From Ascaphus truei (Eukaryota > Chordata > Amphibia > Anura > Ascaphidae): 64,000 nucleotides of DNA. Below are positions 11,796-21,977 of this stretch, one piece after another. The notes beneath the pieces were generated by a model that was given only the letters and a program-made list of their open reading frames with translations, was not told the DNA's origin and searched no databases. The position numbers and the translations under genes were made by a program. Position 1 is the first letter of the stretch; every line of letters starts with the position of its first letter. Location of the stretch: contig CM071570.1 in assembly GCA_036426205.1 (NCBI GenBank), forward strand, positions 2,805,997 to 2,869,996, read 5' to 3'.

Positions 11796-14240
11796 AGCTT
11801 CCTGGTGGTAGCCGTGTGGGCGGATCAAGCTTTCCTGGTGGTCTCGTTGGCTGGTCACAGTTCCTGGTGGTTCCTAGTGGGTGGCACGATCCCGGTGGTC
11901 GCCGATGGGCTGGGATCAAAGATTCATGTGGTCGCCGTGGACTGGATCAAAGGCTTCCCTGGTGGTCGCCATAGGCTGGGATCACAGTCGCCCTGGTGGT
12001 CGCACGGTGGGCAGGATCACCGCTCCTGGGTGGTCGCCGTGGGGCTGGATCACAGCTCCTGGTGGGCGCCAGTGGCTGGATACAGCTTCCCTGGTGGTCG
12101 CAGGGCTGGATCACACAGTTCCTCCTGGTGGTCGCCGTGGCGTGATCACAAAGCGTTCCCTGTGGGTGCGCTCACATCCTGTTACAGGGCTGGTGATCAC
12201 AGCTTCCTAATGGTGGTCGCCGTGGGTCTTGGTAATATCACAGCTTCCCTGGTGGGGTCGCCAGGGGGACTGGATTCACATCGCCCCTGGTGGTCGCCGT
12301 GGGCATCGCTCCCGAGGTGGGCACAGCTTCCCTGGTGGTTCTCGTTGTGGCTGGATCACAGCTCCCCTGGGGCTCCGTGGGCTGGATACAGCTCACTGGT
12401 GGTCGCCGTGGGCGGGAACACAGCTTCCATGGTGTGTCTCCGTTGGTGGATAAGCTTCCAGTGGTGGGCTACGCATCCCCGGTATCGCCTGCTGGATCAC
12501 AGCTTACCCTGGGTGGTCGCGTTGTTTGAGCTGGATCCACCGCTCTGGTGGCGACGTGGGCTGGTCACAGCTTCACTGGTGGTCGCAGTGGGTGGATCAC
12601 AGCTATCACTGGTGGTCACCGTGGGGGATAAAGTCGGGTGTTCCCGTGGGCTGCGGATAAAGATTCCATGGTGTCTCAAAACCCCCACCCAACCAACCCC
12701 CCAAACCCACCACGGGGGGGGGTGGGGGGGGTGGGGGGTGGGTGGGGGGGGGTGGGGGGGGGGGGGGGGGGGGGGGGGGTGGGGTGGTGATCACGCTCAC
12801 TGTTGGTCGCGTTGGGTGGATCAAAGTCCCGGTGGTCGAGTGGGCGGGATCACAGTTCCCTGGGTATCAAAGTGGGCTGGACACAGTTCCCGGTGGTCAC
12901 CGTGGGCTGGATCACAGCTTCTGTGGTCTCCGTGGGCTGGATCAACAGTTCCTGGTGCGTCTACGTGGCTTCCGGGATCACGCTTCCATGGTGGTAGCCG
13001 TTGGAGGCTGGAATCACCGCTTCCGGGTGGATCGCCGTGGGATGGATCACAAGCTCCTGGTGTCTACGTAGGCTGGATAACAGATTCCCTGGTGGTATAA
13101 GTGGGCTGGTCACCGCTTTCAATGGTGGCGAGGGGCGGATCCAAGCTTACTGGGTGGTCGCCGGTGGGTGCGATCACAGCTTCCAACGGTGTGGTCAAGT
13201 GGGCTGGATCACCCAGCTTCCTGGTGTCGTCGCTGTCGGGGAGGATCAAGATTCCCTGGTGGTCTTCCGGGGCTGGATTCACCGCTTCCCTGGTGGTCCG
13301 TGGGCTGGATCCACCGCCCGGTGGTCTCGTGGGCCTGGATAACCGCTTCCCTGGTGGTCGGTGGGTGGATCACAGCTTCTGGCGGTAGCAGTGGGGGGAT
13401 CACAGTCCGTGGTCGCAGTGGGTGGATCACAGGCTTCCATGGTGGTAGCGGGGCTGGATAAAGATTCCTGGTGGTCGCCTGGGGGATAAGCTTCCTGGTG
13501 GTCCGCGTGGGGCCTGGTCAAGCTTCCTGTGGCGACGTGGGATGGATCAAAGCTGCCATGGTGGTTCGTGCGGATGGATCACGCTTCAATGGTGGTAGCG
13601 TGGCGGATCACCGTTCCTGGGGTGGCGGTGGGCTGGAGCACAGCGTCTGGTGTCGCCGTGGGGGATCACAGCTCTCCAGGGGTATCGTGGGCTGGAATCA
13701 CGCTCCCTGGTGGTGAGTATGTGGGCTGGATCACAGTTACCTGGTGTCGCCGTTGGGCTGGACACAGATTCCCGGGGGTCGCCGTGGGCCTGGGATCACA
13801 GGTTACAGGTGGTCGACGTGGGCTGGATACGTCATGGTGGTCGCAGTGGGCGGATCACAGTTAAATGGGTCGCGTGGGGGCTCACAGCTACCTGGTGGTG
13901 CCGTGGGGCTGGGTCCACAGTCCTGGTGGTCGCGTGGGCGATCACAGATTCCCTGGTGGTCGCGTGGGCTGGATAACAGCTTCTGGTGGTCGACGTGGCT
14001 GGATCAAGCTCCCGGGTGGTAGCAGTGGGCGGTCAAGCTCCTGGTGGTCTCCGTGGGCTGGATCACCGCTTCCCTGGTGGTCGCCGTGGGCTGGATCACA
14101 GCTTCCCTGGTGGTCTCCGTGGGCTGGATCACCGCTTCCCTGGTGGTCTCCGTGGGCTGGATCACCGCTTCCCTGGTGGTCTCCGTGGGCTGGATCACAG
14201 CTTCCCTGGTGGTCTCCGTGGGCTGGATCACAGCTTCCCT
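11796..14240. repeat. 33-bp minisatellite array, noisy then clean
   Basis: The clean unit is cttccctggtggtctccgt followed by gggctggatcacag (33 bp, 11 codons), seen in about six near-perfect copies at 14039-14240. The 2.2 kb to the left is the same unit with very many small insertions and deletions, plus a C-run/G-run block at 12680-12780. Long open frames on both strands are repeat translation. An abrupt change from noisy to clean units in one array suggests raw long-read sequence more than ordinary divergence. Confidence 0.9.
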
Positions 14241-14441
14241 GCTTTGCACAGCCGGAGAAGTCGGCTGGAGTGCAGACACCATGCCGAGTCTGGGGGGCGG
14301 AGCTAGCTGCCGGGCTGCTTCCCTGTTTCTGGGGCTGTGAGAGGGCTCCTGCTGCCACTGCTTCCGTGGGGCTGGTCGACAGGAGGTCCGACGATCCGAT
14401 GCAGGTTGTTTGGTTCTAAGGATATAATAAAAGCAGCACTA
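14241..14441. other. Right flank of the minisatellite
   Basis: Moderately GC-rich single-copy-looking text (ggggcggagctagctgcc). No gene. Confidence 0.35.
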
Positions 14442-14907
14442 TTGTTTATTTATTTATTTATAAAATATTTCACCAGGAAGTAATACATTGAGAGTTACCT
14501 CTCGTTTTCAGGTATGTCCTGGGCACAGAGTGAGACAAATAATACATGGTTACAAATACAGTTACATAAATGGACAGGGTGTACATTATATACAAGACAT
14601 TTCATGCACAGTTAAAGATAATATATATTATGAGCGTATGAAACAGTTACAGACCAGATTAAAATGTGAGACAGCCTTAGATTTGAAAGAACTTAAGCTG
14701 GTGGTGGATGTGAGAGTCTCTGGTAGGTTGTTCCAGTTTTGGGGTGCACGGTAAGAGAAGGAGGAGCGTCCGGATACTTTGTTGAACCTTGGGGCCATGA
14801 ACAGTCTTTTGGAGTCTGATCTCAGGTGATAGGTGCTGCATGTGGTAGGGGTGAGGAGCTTGTTCAGGTAGCTGGGTAGCTTGCCCGTGAAGAATTTAAA
14901 GGCAAGA
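14442..14907 (-). mobile_element. L2-type LINE 3' fragment
   Basis: On the minus strand a frame ending near 14628 reads LPSYLNKLLTP, STYHLRSDSKRLFMAPRFN, RSSFSYRAPQNWNNLPETL and SLSSFKSKAVSHF. This is the C-terminal tail typical of L2/Rex-like reverse transcriptases. It is followed by a 3' UTR and a tetranucleotide ATAA tail (ttatttatttattta on the plus strand). The 5' part of the element is absent. The same 3' end recurs at 20138-20220 and 32890-33150. Confidence 0.75.
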
Positions 14908-15042
14908 CCCCCATTCCCTCCGCTCCCCGTTCCCTCCGCTCCCCCCGTTCCCCCCGCTCCCCCCATTCCCTCCGCTCCCCAGTCCCTGCGCTCCCCGTTC
15001 CCTCCGCTCCCTGTTCCCTCCGCTCCTCGTTCCCTCCGCGGT
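14908..15042. repeat. CCCTCCGCTCCCCGTT minisatellite
   Basis: About eight imperfect copies of a roughly 16-bp C-rich unit at the 5' breakpoint of the L2 fragment. Confidence 0.85.
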
Positions 15043-15189
15043 CGCACTAATTAAAAAAAAATTAAAAAACAAAAAAAGGCCGCCGCGCACCCAATCGGGA
15101 GGAGGGGGTAGGAGGGAGGTGTCCCCCTTCTGCCCCGGTTCCCATTGCTGCCTGCCTGCCTGGGGCAGGAGATGGAGGGGGTGTGCGGC

Positions 15190-15575
15190 CACCGGGGGGG
15201 GGGGGGGGGGGCAGGGGATTGGGGGGGGGGGGGGGGTGTGCGGTCGGCCCCTGGGGTGGGTGATGGAGGCGAGGAGCCCTTCTCTCTCCCCCCCCCCACT
15301 TTGTATGTGTGTGAAAGAGAGAGTGAGTGTGTTAGTGTGAGTATGGGAGAGAGTGTGTGTGTGTGTGTGTGTGTGCGGGTGCTGCGTATGCAGTGAGTGT
15401 GCGCAGTGTGTAGTGAGTGTGTGCAGTGTGCTGTGAGACGGCTGTGTGCTGGTGCTGTGTGTTCTGTAGTGTGTGTAGTGAGTGTGTGTTGTGTGTGTGC
15501 TGTGAGTGTGTGTAGTGAGTGTGTGTTGTGTGTGTGCAGTGTGCAGTGTGCAGTGTGCAGTGTGCAGTGTGCAAA
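15190..15575. repeat. G-run and GT-rich simple repeats
   Basis: Interrupted G runs near 15196-15236, then gtgtgt and agtgtgtgcagtgtg repeats to about 15572. Frames across them are not genes. Confidence 0.85.
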
Positions 15576-15697
15576 AAAAATTGAAATGATTTTTTTCTTT
15601 ATTCGGGGTCCATATATATATAAATATCCATTATATCCATGGATATAGGGGATATATATTAAATGAGATATATATATATATATTTTATATACTGCAC

Positions 15698-16088
15698 CGA
15701 CACACTTTATTCGAGCAAATACCCAGTATGTACCTGGCAGATACCTGGAATGCGCCGCTCCTCACCTCTGACAAGCCCCGTTGCGTTTGCCTTCCCAGCC
15801 TGGGTTCATGCCTGGCTGACGGGCGGCTGATCTGTTAAATGATAATGATTAGAATTTAATAGGCTGCAATGCTTCGCGTGTCTACCAGATGGCATAAATT
15901 CATGAATTGTAATGCAGTATATATATATATATATATACTGTGCAATATTGCAGCCAGCGGGAATAAAATGCTTCAATCCCTGCCTGGAAAATACCTCAAT
16001 GCACTCGGGCAGAAAACAGTCACAAACCTCAATACACCCGGGCATACCTGAATTCGTGGGACTAGCCGAGCTCGAATAAAGTGTGTCG
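15698..16088 (-). mobile_element. MITE A, copy 1 (TA-flanked, 391 bp)
   Basis: Terminal inverted repeats cgacacactttattcgagc (15698-15716) and its complement (16070-16088), with flanking actgca/cagtgt text next to TA. It is the reverse-orientation twin of the copy at 25041-25425, differing by few bases over its length. It carries no coding frame and an internal (AT)n. TA flanks suggest a mariner-like donor. Confidence 0.85.
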
Positions 16089-16091
16089 CCA

Positions 16092-16095
<4 letters not shown>

Positions 16096-16135
<40 letters not shown>
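16096..16135. repeat. (AT)n run
   Basis: About 20 AT units abutting the MITE. Confidence 0.9.
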
Positions 16136-16139
<4 letters not shown>

Positions 16140-16360
16140 GATATATCTATATATATATCATACACATATATACATACATACATACATACATATCCATCAC
16201 ACAGATCCCTGTCCCGCCTCCCGACCCGCCTCCGCCCCACAAGCCCCTCCTACCAGAGCACACGCTCTGTCTGAGGGGCAAGAACATGAAAAGCAGCCGC
16301 TTGGTAAACGAGAGGTGAGCATCAGCACTGGAGAGCATGGCCACTCTCCACTATAAACTC

Positions 16361-16410
16361 AGCCTTACGCGTTTCGCGCTCTGACAGCGCTTTATCAAAG
16401 AGTAAAATAC
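16361..16410 (-). ncRNA. Decayed hammerhead-like motif at the 3' end of a Penelope element
   Basis: On the minus strand: TTGATAA, an extra A, a perfect GCGCT/AGCGC hairpin, then CGAAACGCGTA. This is the order core 1, stem II, GAAA, short stem III, UA cleavage position of a hammerhead. The core differs from CUGANGA at two essential positions (C3 to U, G8 to A), so cleavage is not expected. It lies downstream of, and on the same strand as, the GIY-YIG/RT fragments, as expected for the pseudo-LTR ribozymes known in Penelope-like elements. Confidence 0.6.
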
Positions 16411-17039
16411 TTGTGCACAAACTTCCTGGATATAGTCAGGGACATAGCTCCGCCCCCAATGTTGCGTCCCCTCCACCAATGAAAACGGAGCCTCATAGCA
16501 GACCCGGATGGTAAACAAAGGAGGAGGAGAACGCAAATGAGCCACGAGGGGGAAAGAAGGGGGAGGAGACAAGACCGAGCACATAAACAGGACTGAACAG
16601 TATAACATAACATATAAACATGTACAGTAGATAATACAAAAAAAAAAGGATATATAATAAATAAAATTAATAAAAACAAAGAAACACCAGCCCCTGTACC
16701 TTAAAACAAAATGGGATATTGAAATACATATAATGTTATCTACGATTTAAATTAATGCATATAGTCAAATATGGAGAGAAATATATCATTATTGTTTCAA
16801 GAGATATAATACTGAAAAACACCTTAAGAAGAAGAACAAAAGGGAGAAAAAAAGCAAAAAAACAGACAAATAACATCAAATGGCCTTAATATCAATTCCT
16901 AAAAGATACTACACACTGAAGATAATGAAAAAATAAAAATAATAACATTATATATGCTAAAACAGAATATAACCTACAGCCATATATTGATGTATAGAGG
17001 ACAATTAAACTAATGCCTACATAACAATTCACAGAAAAT

Positions 17040-17620
17040 GATGAAGTTCCCAGTCTATATTTATACCTTCTGGAGCCAACGTTCTAAGGGATGAGATCCA
17101 AAACATCTATTTTTTGTTAAGTTGAGCAATTCTGTTACCACCTCTTGTATGAGGAGGAACATGCTCCAAAACTGAAAATCTAAAGATGTTTAAATTAGCT
17201 AAAGAACATTGGGTCCAATGGCGAGATACTGGGAACCTCAAATGTTTATTTATAATGGACCTTAAATGTTCTTGGATTCTCAGCCTCACAGGTTGAATGG
17301 TTCGGCCCACATACCCCTTACCACAGATACAACGAATTAGGTAGACTACATAGGAGGTGTTACAGTTCAGAAAAGACTGAATCTTTAGTGTTCATATTCT
17401 TGTTCATATTCTTGATAGTCTTAATTTGATTCATATAGGGACATACTGAACAATTGCTACACTTAAATGAGCCCTTAGGTATATTGAATTTAAAATGTGT
17501 TTTTGCAGAATCAAAAAGACTGGGAGAAACCCTTGATCCAATTGATCTTGCTTTTGTAAAAACAGATGTAGCCAGGTCACCCCTTGTTGCCCTGCGACCC
17601 CCATTACCTCTGTGGCCGTG
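17040..17620 (-). pseudogene. GIY-YIG endonuclease domain of the Penelope element
   Basis: Reading leftward on the minus strand: a cysteine-rich linker (KCSNCSVCPYM, near 17440), then YVVYLIRC and GYVGRTIQPV (the two halves of the GIY-YIG motif, near 17290-17340), then RIQEHLRSI, PVSRHW, SVLEHVPPHTRGGNRIAQLN and, past an in-frame TAG at 17107-17109, FWISSLRTLAPEGINIDWE. In active elements this domain nicks the target for insertion. The stop and a break between linker and endonuclease frames show it is non-functional. Its upstream continuation into the reverse transcriptase is interrupted by the solo LTR. Confidence 0.82.
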
Positions 17621-18829
17621 ATCGATGGCGGGTGCTGCCGGAGGCAAGCGGCAGACCCGACGGCCATTCCGGAGGGTGGGGGCCGAGCAGGGAGCGCTCC
17701 GATGCTCGGGAGGTCCCCAGCGGCTCCTGTGCAGGGCGCCGCTATGTTGCGCAAGTTCGCGCATGCGCAGTGAGTGCCGGCGGCCCCAAGGAGTTGCGCA
17801 TGCGCAGTGATAAGCGCCCGAACGCTAGCCTACCAGGGAAGGCTCTTGGAAGGGACTACAAGTCCCATGAGCCTCAGCAGCACCCCATGTGACGCCAGGG
17901 AGCCAATAGGGCTACAGGAGCTCCCTGCTTGCAGGGAATGGATACAATTCGCGGGGTTTTTGCAGCGACGCAGTCAGGACCAGGAAGAGCTAGGGGAAGG
18001 AGGTGAGTGCAGGGGTCAGTGACTCACTGCATTAGGCCAGTAACCCCCTAGGCCCCAGATAGGTCCTGAACTCCCCAGCTTGTGGTGCTACAGGGACAGG
18101 CCCTAGGTTAGGGACCCTGTCACAGTAGTACTAGTGTTAGATAGGGACACAGCGGACGCTGCGCTCCCCGAGAAGAGACTTGGGCTCAAGTCTGTGCTAA
18201 AGAGACAGAGACTATCTCCAGGGTGGGATCGCCCCTGGTGGACCCTCGTGCAAGGAAGCATTGGATGACAGACGGGATCACCAAGCGGCAGATCCTTTTT
18301 GAAGTTGCTTGCTGGCCCGAGTGCAGGAGCACTCGGCAGGTACCTCATAAGTGCACCAACGTATCATATATATATTATTATTACACATAGTGGCAGCGCT
18401 GACCATGGGACAACGGGGTTAGGCTGTGGACACGGTGTGGGGATACACGGTGGTGGGTAGGTACACTCCTAGTCGAGTGAAAGACACTTTGGACTGAGTT
18501 ATATTTGTGGAGTTACCCTCTAGGGGAAGTATTAATATCACCAAGGTGTGTGACAATTCTGCATTACAGTAAAGTGATTGTATACATTCCCGTGTATGTG
18601 CTTATTGTATATGTCGGTCCTGTGTAGGCAACCTTCTACATTCCTAGAACCCTACACAGGTGGAGGCACTGTGAACCAGATCGAGCTGAAGGTCTCACCC
18701 CAGGTTCCCAACAAGCGGAGGCTTAGGTCTCTTGTGAACCTACAGGTATATGCACCACACCTGGTAACACATAGGTTCCCGCACACTCACACTATATCTG
18801 TGATTGGGGTAGAGGGAATACCCGTTACA
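17567..18829 (+). mobile_element. Solo LTR inserted in the Penelope element
   Basis: Begins TGTAGCCAGG and ends CCCGTTACA. Flanks are caga and caaa, a likely 4-bp duplication with one change. The Penelope reading frame resumes on either side (ATSVFTKARSIG to the left, GPRFV to the right), so the insertion point is within the coding sequence. GC-rich text includes two NRF1-type palindromes (17758-17769 and 17795-17806). It is related to the LTR at about 37535-38675 (shared: ctcggcaggta, aagtgcaccaac, gtgacgccaggga). Confidence 0.72.
17758..17806. promoter_or_regulatory. Two NRF1-type palindromes in the solo LTR
   Basis: cgcgcatgcgca and tgcgcatgcgca, 37 bp apart, match the NRF1 consensus YGCGCAYGCGCR. 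They lie in the GC-rich 5' half of the LTR where a promoter would be. Confidence 0.55.
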
Positions 18830-19946
18830 CAAATCTAGGTCCCTGTACTATCCATGGATTCAGAGTATGATCGAGTTTCAATATCCCCCAGTGTTTTTTA
18901 ATAATGTTCTTAATTTTTGTAGCTTGATGGTTATATTGTGTGATGAATAACGGTGTATTGTTGATATTAGACAAATCTGTTTTCTGGTAAAGGTTTCTTT
19001 TATTCCTTGCCTTTTTATTATTTGGGTTTTCTTAATCAGTAGATCCGATCTATCAATCTGTTGTACATGTTGGAATGCTTGTTCTAAATCTAACCTGTTA
19101 TATCCTTTCATGATGAACTTGGAGGTGAGATCCCGTTCTTGAATTTCAAATGAACACAGCCTTTTAAGTCTTAGAAATTGTCCTTTGGCAATTCCTTTGA
19201 GCAGGGCAGGTTGATGTCCACTGTCTGCTTTTAGATAAGTGTTTCTACTATTATCTTTAACATACAAGTCTGTATGGACTTGAAGGTCAGAACCAATATA
19301 TAACAATAACTCAAGATAGTGAATTTGGTAATGATGAAAAGAATGAGTGAATTTAAGATTGAAAGAATTAATATTTAGATAATAGCGATGTCTCATCTCC
19401 GTCCCAGACAAGGATGAGATCATCGATATATCTCAAATAAAAAACAATATGGTCTCTATAAGTGTTGGTGATACTGTAAATGTGTGCAGCTTCCCACCAC
19501 CCCTTAAACAAATTTGCATATGACGGTGCAACAGGCGTGCCCATTGCAGTACCCAGTGTTTGTAAATAAAAGATATGATCAAACAAAAAATAATTATGTG
19601 TTAATAAAAAGTGAATGGCTTCCAAAAGAAATGTGCTCTGTGCAGGTGAAATGTTTGATAAGTTAAGAAAATGTTGTGGAGTAGATAGAGGTTGAATAGA
19701 GGTTGTGAATAGAGTATTTGTGTGGGTGTTTTTTATTGAGGTTTGTTGGGAGAGAGGTGTATAAATAATGGTGCAGTGGGGAGTGAGGAAGTTGGAGAGA
19801 ACTGGGATATTCACCAAGGAGTGAGGAAACCGTAAACAGAAAAAGCAATAAGGATGGCATAGTGAGCTACAGGAGGAGAGATTCCAAGTTATTGAAGGAT
19901 AGTAAGAGTACAAATAATCACAGCTTTTAGAAAGTAAAGTTCTCAC
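18830..19946 (-). pseudogene. Penelope reverse transcriptase fragment
   Basis: On the minus strand: FLLTHNYFLFDHIFYLQ, GTAMGTPVAPSYANLFKGWWE, RYIDDLILVWDG (YIDD at 19419-19430), then after a frameshift near 19375 NINSFNLKFTH, GHQPALLKGIAKGQFLRLKR, FIMKGYN and, at the left end, a W/I-rich stretch leading to GPRFV. These are the fingers-palm-thumb landmarks of Penelope-type reverse transcriptases, including GTxxGTxxAPSYANLF. The catalytic YIDD is kept, but the N-terminal motifs are lost and the frame is broken. Confidence 0.82.
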
Positions 19947-20137
19947 AGTTGTAAAGTTGTTGTTCAGAGTACAGATCTTCCTCTAATCTTCACCTCCAAT
20001 TTCAACTCCAAAATGAACTCTGCCACACACTTAAGATGTTACACACAGCCATATGGCTCACAGCCAAGATATCCTGCCTTAAGTATTCTAAAACACAGCC
20101 ACTTGACTAACAATTAATGGGTGGGTCTGACTAATCC

Positions 20138-20220
20138 AGGACACACGTGAAAACGAGAGGTAACTCTCAAGTATTACTTCCTGGTAAAACATTTTATAAA
20201 TAAATAAATAAATAAATAAT
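20138..20220 (+). mobile_element. L2-type LINE 3' end with ATAA tail
   Basis: Matches the reverse complement of 14442-14520 (ggtaactctcaagtattacttcctgg), ending in (ATAA)n. Confidence 0.75.
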
Positions 20221-20659
20221 CAACTCAGACACACCAAATTGTTAATTACATTTTAAGATCCTGCAAATTGATTGAAGGAGACATACCAATTAATACGTTT
20301 TAAAATCCTCACCTTCTATCCCCTCCCCTCCTGTCCCCCCCCCCTCCTGTCCCCTCCCTTCCTGTCCATTCTCACCTCATCTGGCAGCTGAGTTAAGAGA
20401 GCTGCAGGAAGGTCACAGCCTCTCTCCTCGTTTCTTTCCCTTGAGAGTTTGAAACTCCCCCCCCCCCCCCCCCCTGGAACTAACCCCCTGGGACTTTTAA
20501 CCCCTTCCTCACCTCACCCCGTGACTCTTAACTCTGCTTTTACCCACCTTGCCTCCTGGGACTCTTAACCGTCCCGCCCTCATCGCTTATCTCCCCTTTC
20601 GCCCCCCCGGGATTTTAACCACCCCTTCTTCCTCCTCCCCTCTATATTCCCTAAGGCCC
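20221..20659. other. Pyrimidine-rich interval, no gene
   Basis: C/T-rich text with C runs (about 20458-20474) and repeated ctccctcccctc/gggacttttaacc phrases. No coding or transposon signal. Confidence 0.4.
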
Positions 20660-20860
20660 GTAATATAGGAGACGGGCGTGCCAGTGCGAGCGCTCATGCA
20701 CGTGACGCACACTTCTTGTGTGTACGGTCCGTGCTGCTGTGAGAGACAGGCTTGGAAGGTACTGTGTGTGTGTTACTCTGTGTGTGTCACTGTTTGTGTG
20801 TCACTGTTTGTGTGTCACTGTGTGTGTGTTTGTGTGTTACTGGGGAAGGTGTGTGTGTGT

Positions 20861-20912
<52 letters not shown>

Positions 20913-21173
20913 ACGTGTGTGTATTAAAAATCAAAAAGACATGCTGTGAGAATAAATTATTTATTAATATTGTGCACACAAACACATACAAACATACACA
21001 CAAACATACACACATACAAACATACACACATACAAACATACACCATCCAAACATACACACATACAAACATACACACATACACATTGCGTAAGCGGCGCAA
21101 GTACTTACTTTTCGGAATCTACCCCGCTGTCGCCCGGCTCCACGCTCTCTGCCGTGTGCGCCCACTATATTAC
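20660..21173. mobile_element. Candidate MITE around GT/CA repeats
   Basis: Ends in a 9-bp inverted repeat gtaatatag (20660-20668) / ctatattac (21165-21173), followed inward by GGGCG-type text on both sides. The interior is mostly GT (20768-20926) and CATA/CACA (20974-21083) repeats. No clear target duplication was found. Confidence 0.45.
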
Positions 21174-21370
21174 GAGTGTTTTTTATTGGGTGGTTAGTTT
21201 AACCTTGCACAGTGTTTACACACTTTGTAAATAATTCTTTACTCCCTTTTACTCATACTGTATTCCAGTTATACCCTGCCTGCTTTTGCAGGAGAGGAAT
21301 GTAGCTGAGTCACAACCTGCAAGGAGAACAGCTGCACTTTGCAGAAGAGACTGTGCAGAGCGAAAGATAA

Positions 21371-21382
21371 GAAAGTGAAACC
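21371..21382 (+). promoter_or_regulatory. ISRE/IRF-type motif next to a GATA motif, near the gene 2 start
   Basis: gaaagtgaaacc fits GAAANNGAAA; agataag just upstream fits a GATA site. Both lie 25-40 bp before the ATG at 21406, so they may be in the 5' UTR rather than the promoter. The sequence match is visible; regulatory use is inference. Confidence 0.35.
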
Positions 21383-21405
21383 AGCGCTGCTGCATACACA
21401 AAGCA

Positions 21406-21555
21406 ATGGGAGACCCGGAGAGCTGTTTTTCTGGCCAGAGCTTTAATTCAGAGACCTGCAAAAGTGACTCACTGGACACTGGCTTAGGTACGAGGGAAAA
21501 CACCCCACTACCTGTTGAATGGAACACCGACTCAGGCAGTGTGGAGAGCTACTTG
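21406..21555 (+). CDS. First coding exon of an unidentified gene (gene 2)
   Basis: ATG opens a 50-codon frame ending acttg|gtaagc, phase 0. The product is serine/acidic-rich (MGDPESCFSGQSFN, then TRENTPLPVEWNTDSG, ending SVESYL), has no membrane helix and no signal peptide, and resembles a cytoplasmic tail. The TRE...PVxWN motif at residues 29-40 recurs in tandem in the exon at 61652-61879, which suggests the two belong to one gene. A tgcttttgcag acceptor at about 21281-21290 could make this a second exon with 5' UTR. The family was not recognised. A plausible but unproven idea is the N-terminal tail of another type II immune receptor. Confidence 0.55.
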
Positions 21556-21639
21556 GTAAGCAGGAACACCAGGGGAGGGAACAGGCGCATCCCTTTACAA
21601 GCAGAGGGTGAGGGGCTGCCCCCTAATGAGTGAGATTTA

Positions 21640-21977
21640 GGCCGAGCTCACAGTGCCTGCTACGGGCCGCGCGCTTCCGTGCGCGCCTCTGCCACGCACT
21701 CCTGCACCCCAGCGATCTGTGCGCTAGTTGCAGGAGTGGGTTCGCTGCCGGTTGGGGGTGTGGCGAATGCGTCACTGAGCTGGTTTGCCCTTTTTGGATG
21801 AACCAGCTCACGTGACGCGACAGCAGCCCGAAATGTCAATTTGGGTTGTGGCGGCAAAATGTTGCAGTTTCAACGCTGTATTTTGCCGCCCCAAGTTGTT
21901 TCTAGTGTAAAAGGTTCATACTCTAGCATCACAGAGTGCCGTGCGCACGTCGCGTAGCAGGCGCACTGAGTGGGGCC
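21640..21977. mobile_element. PIF/Harbinger-type MITE with TTA duplication
   Basis: 338 bp. TTA lies directly before GGCC at 21640 and after GGCC at 21977. The termini are imperfect inverted repeats (ggccgagctcacagtgcctgc versus ggccccactcagtgcgcctgc). No coding frame. The 3-bp TTA duplication is characteristic of PIF/Harbinger elements. Confidence 0.75.

Larger units (their letters stand above)
16361..19950 (-). mobile_element. Penelope-like element (Neptune-type), broken, minus strand
   Basis: A single element reading right to left: reverse transcriptase (19946-18830), linker cysteines and GIY-YIG endonuclease (17620-17040), then a 3' region ending in a hammerhead-like motif (16361-16410). 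It is split by a 1.26-kb solo LTR at 17567-18829 and carries frameshifts and a stop, so it is dead. The 5' portion beyond 19950 is missing or unrecognisable. Confidence 0.8.

Noticed and set aside
11733..14419. Long glycine/tryptophan- or proline-rich frames, up to 455 codons
   Set aside because: Pure translation of the 33-bp minisatellite; equally long frames exist on both strands.
20678..21165. Cysteine/valine-rich and histidine/threonine-rich frames
   Set aside because: GT/CA microsatellite translation.
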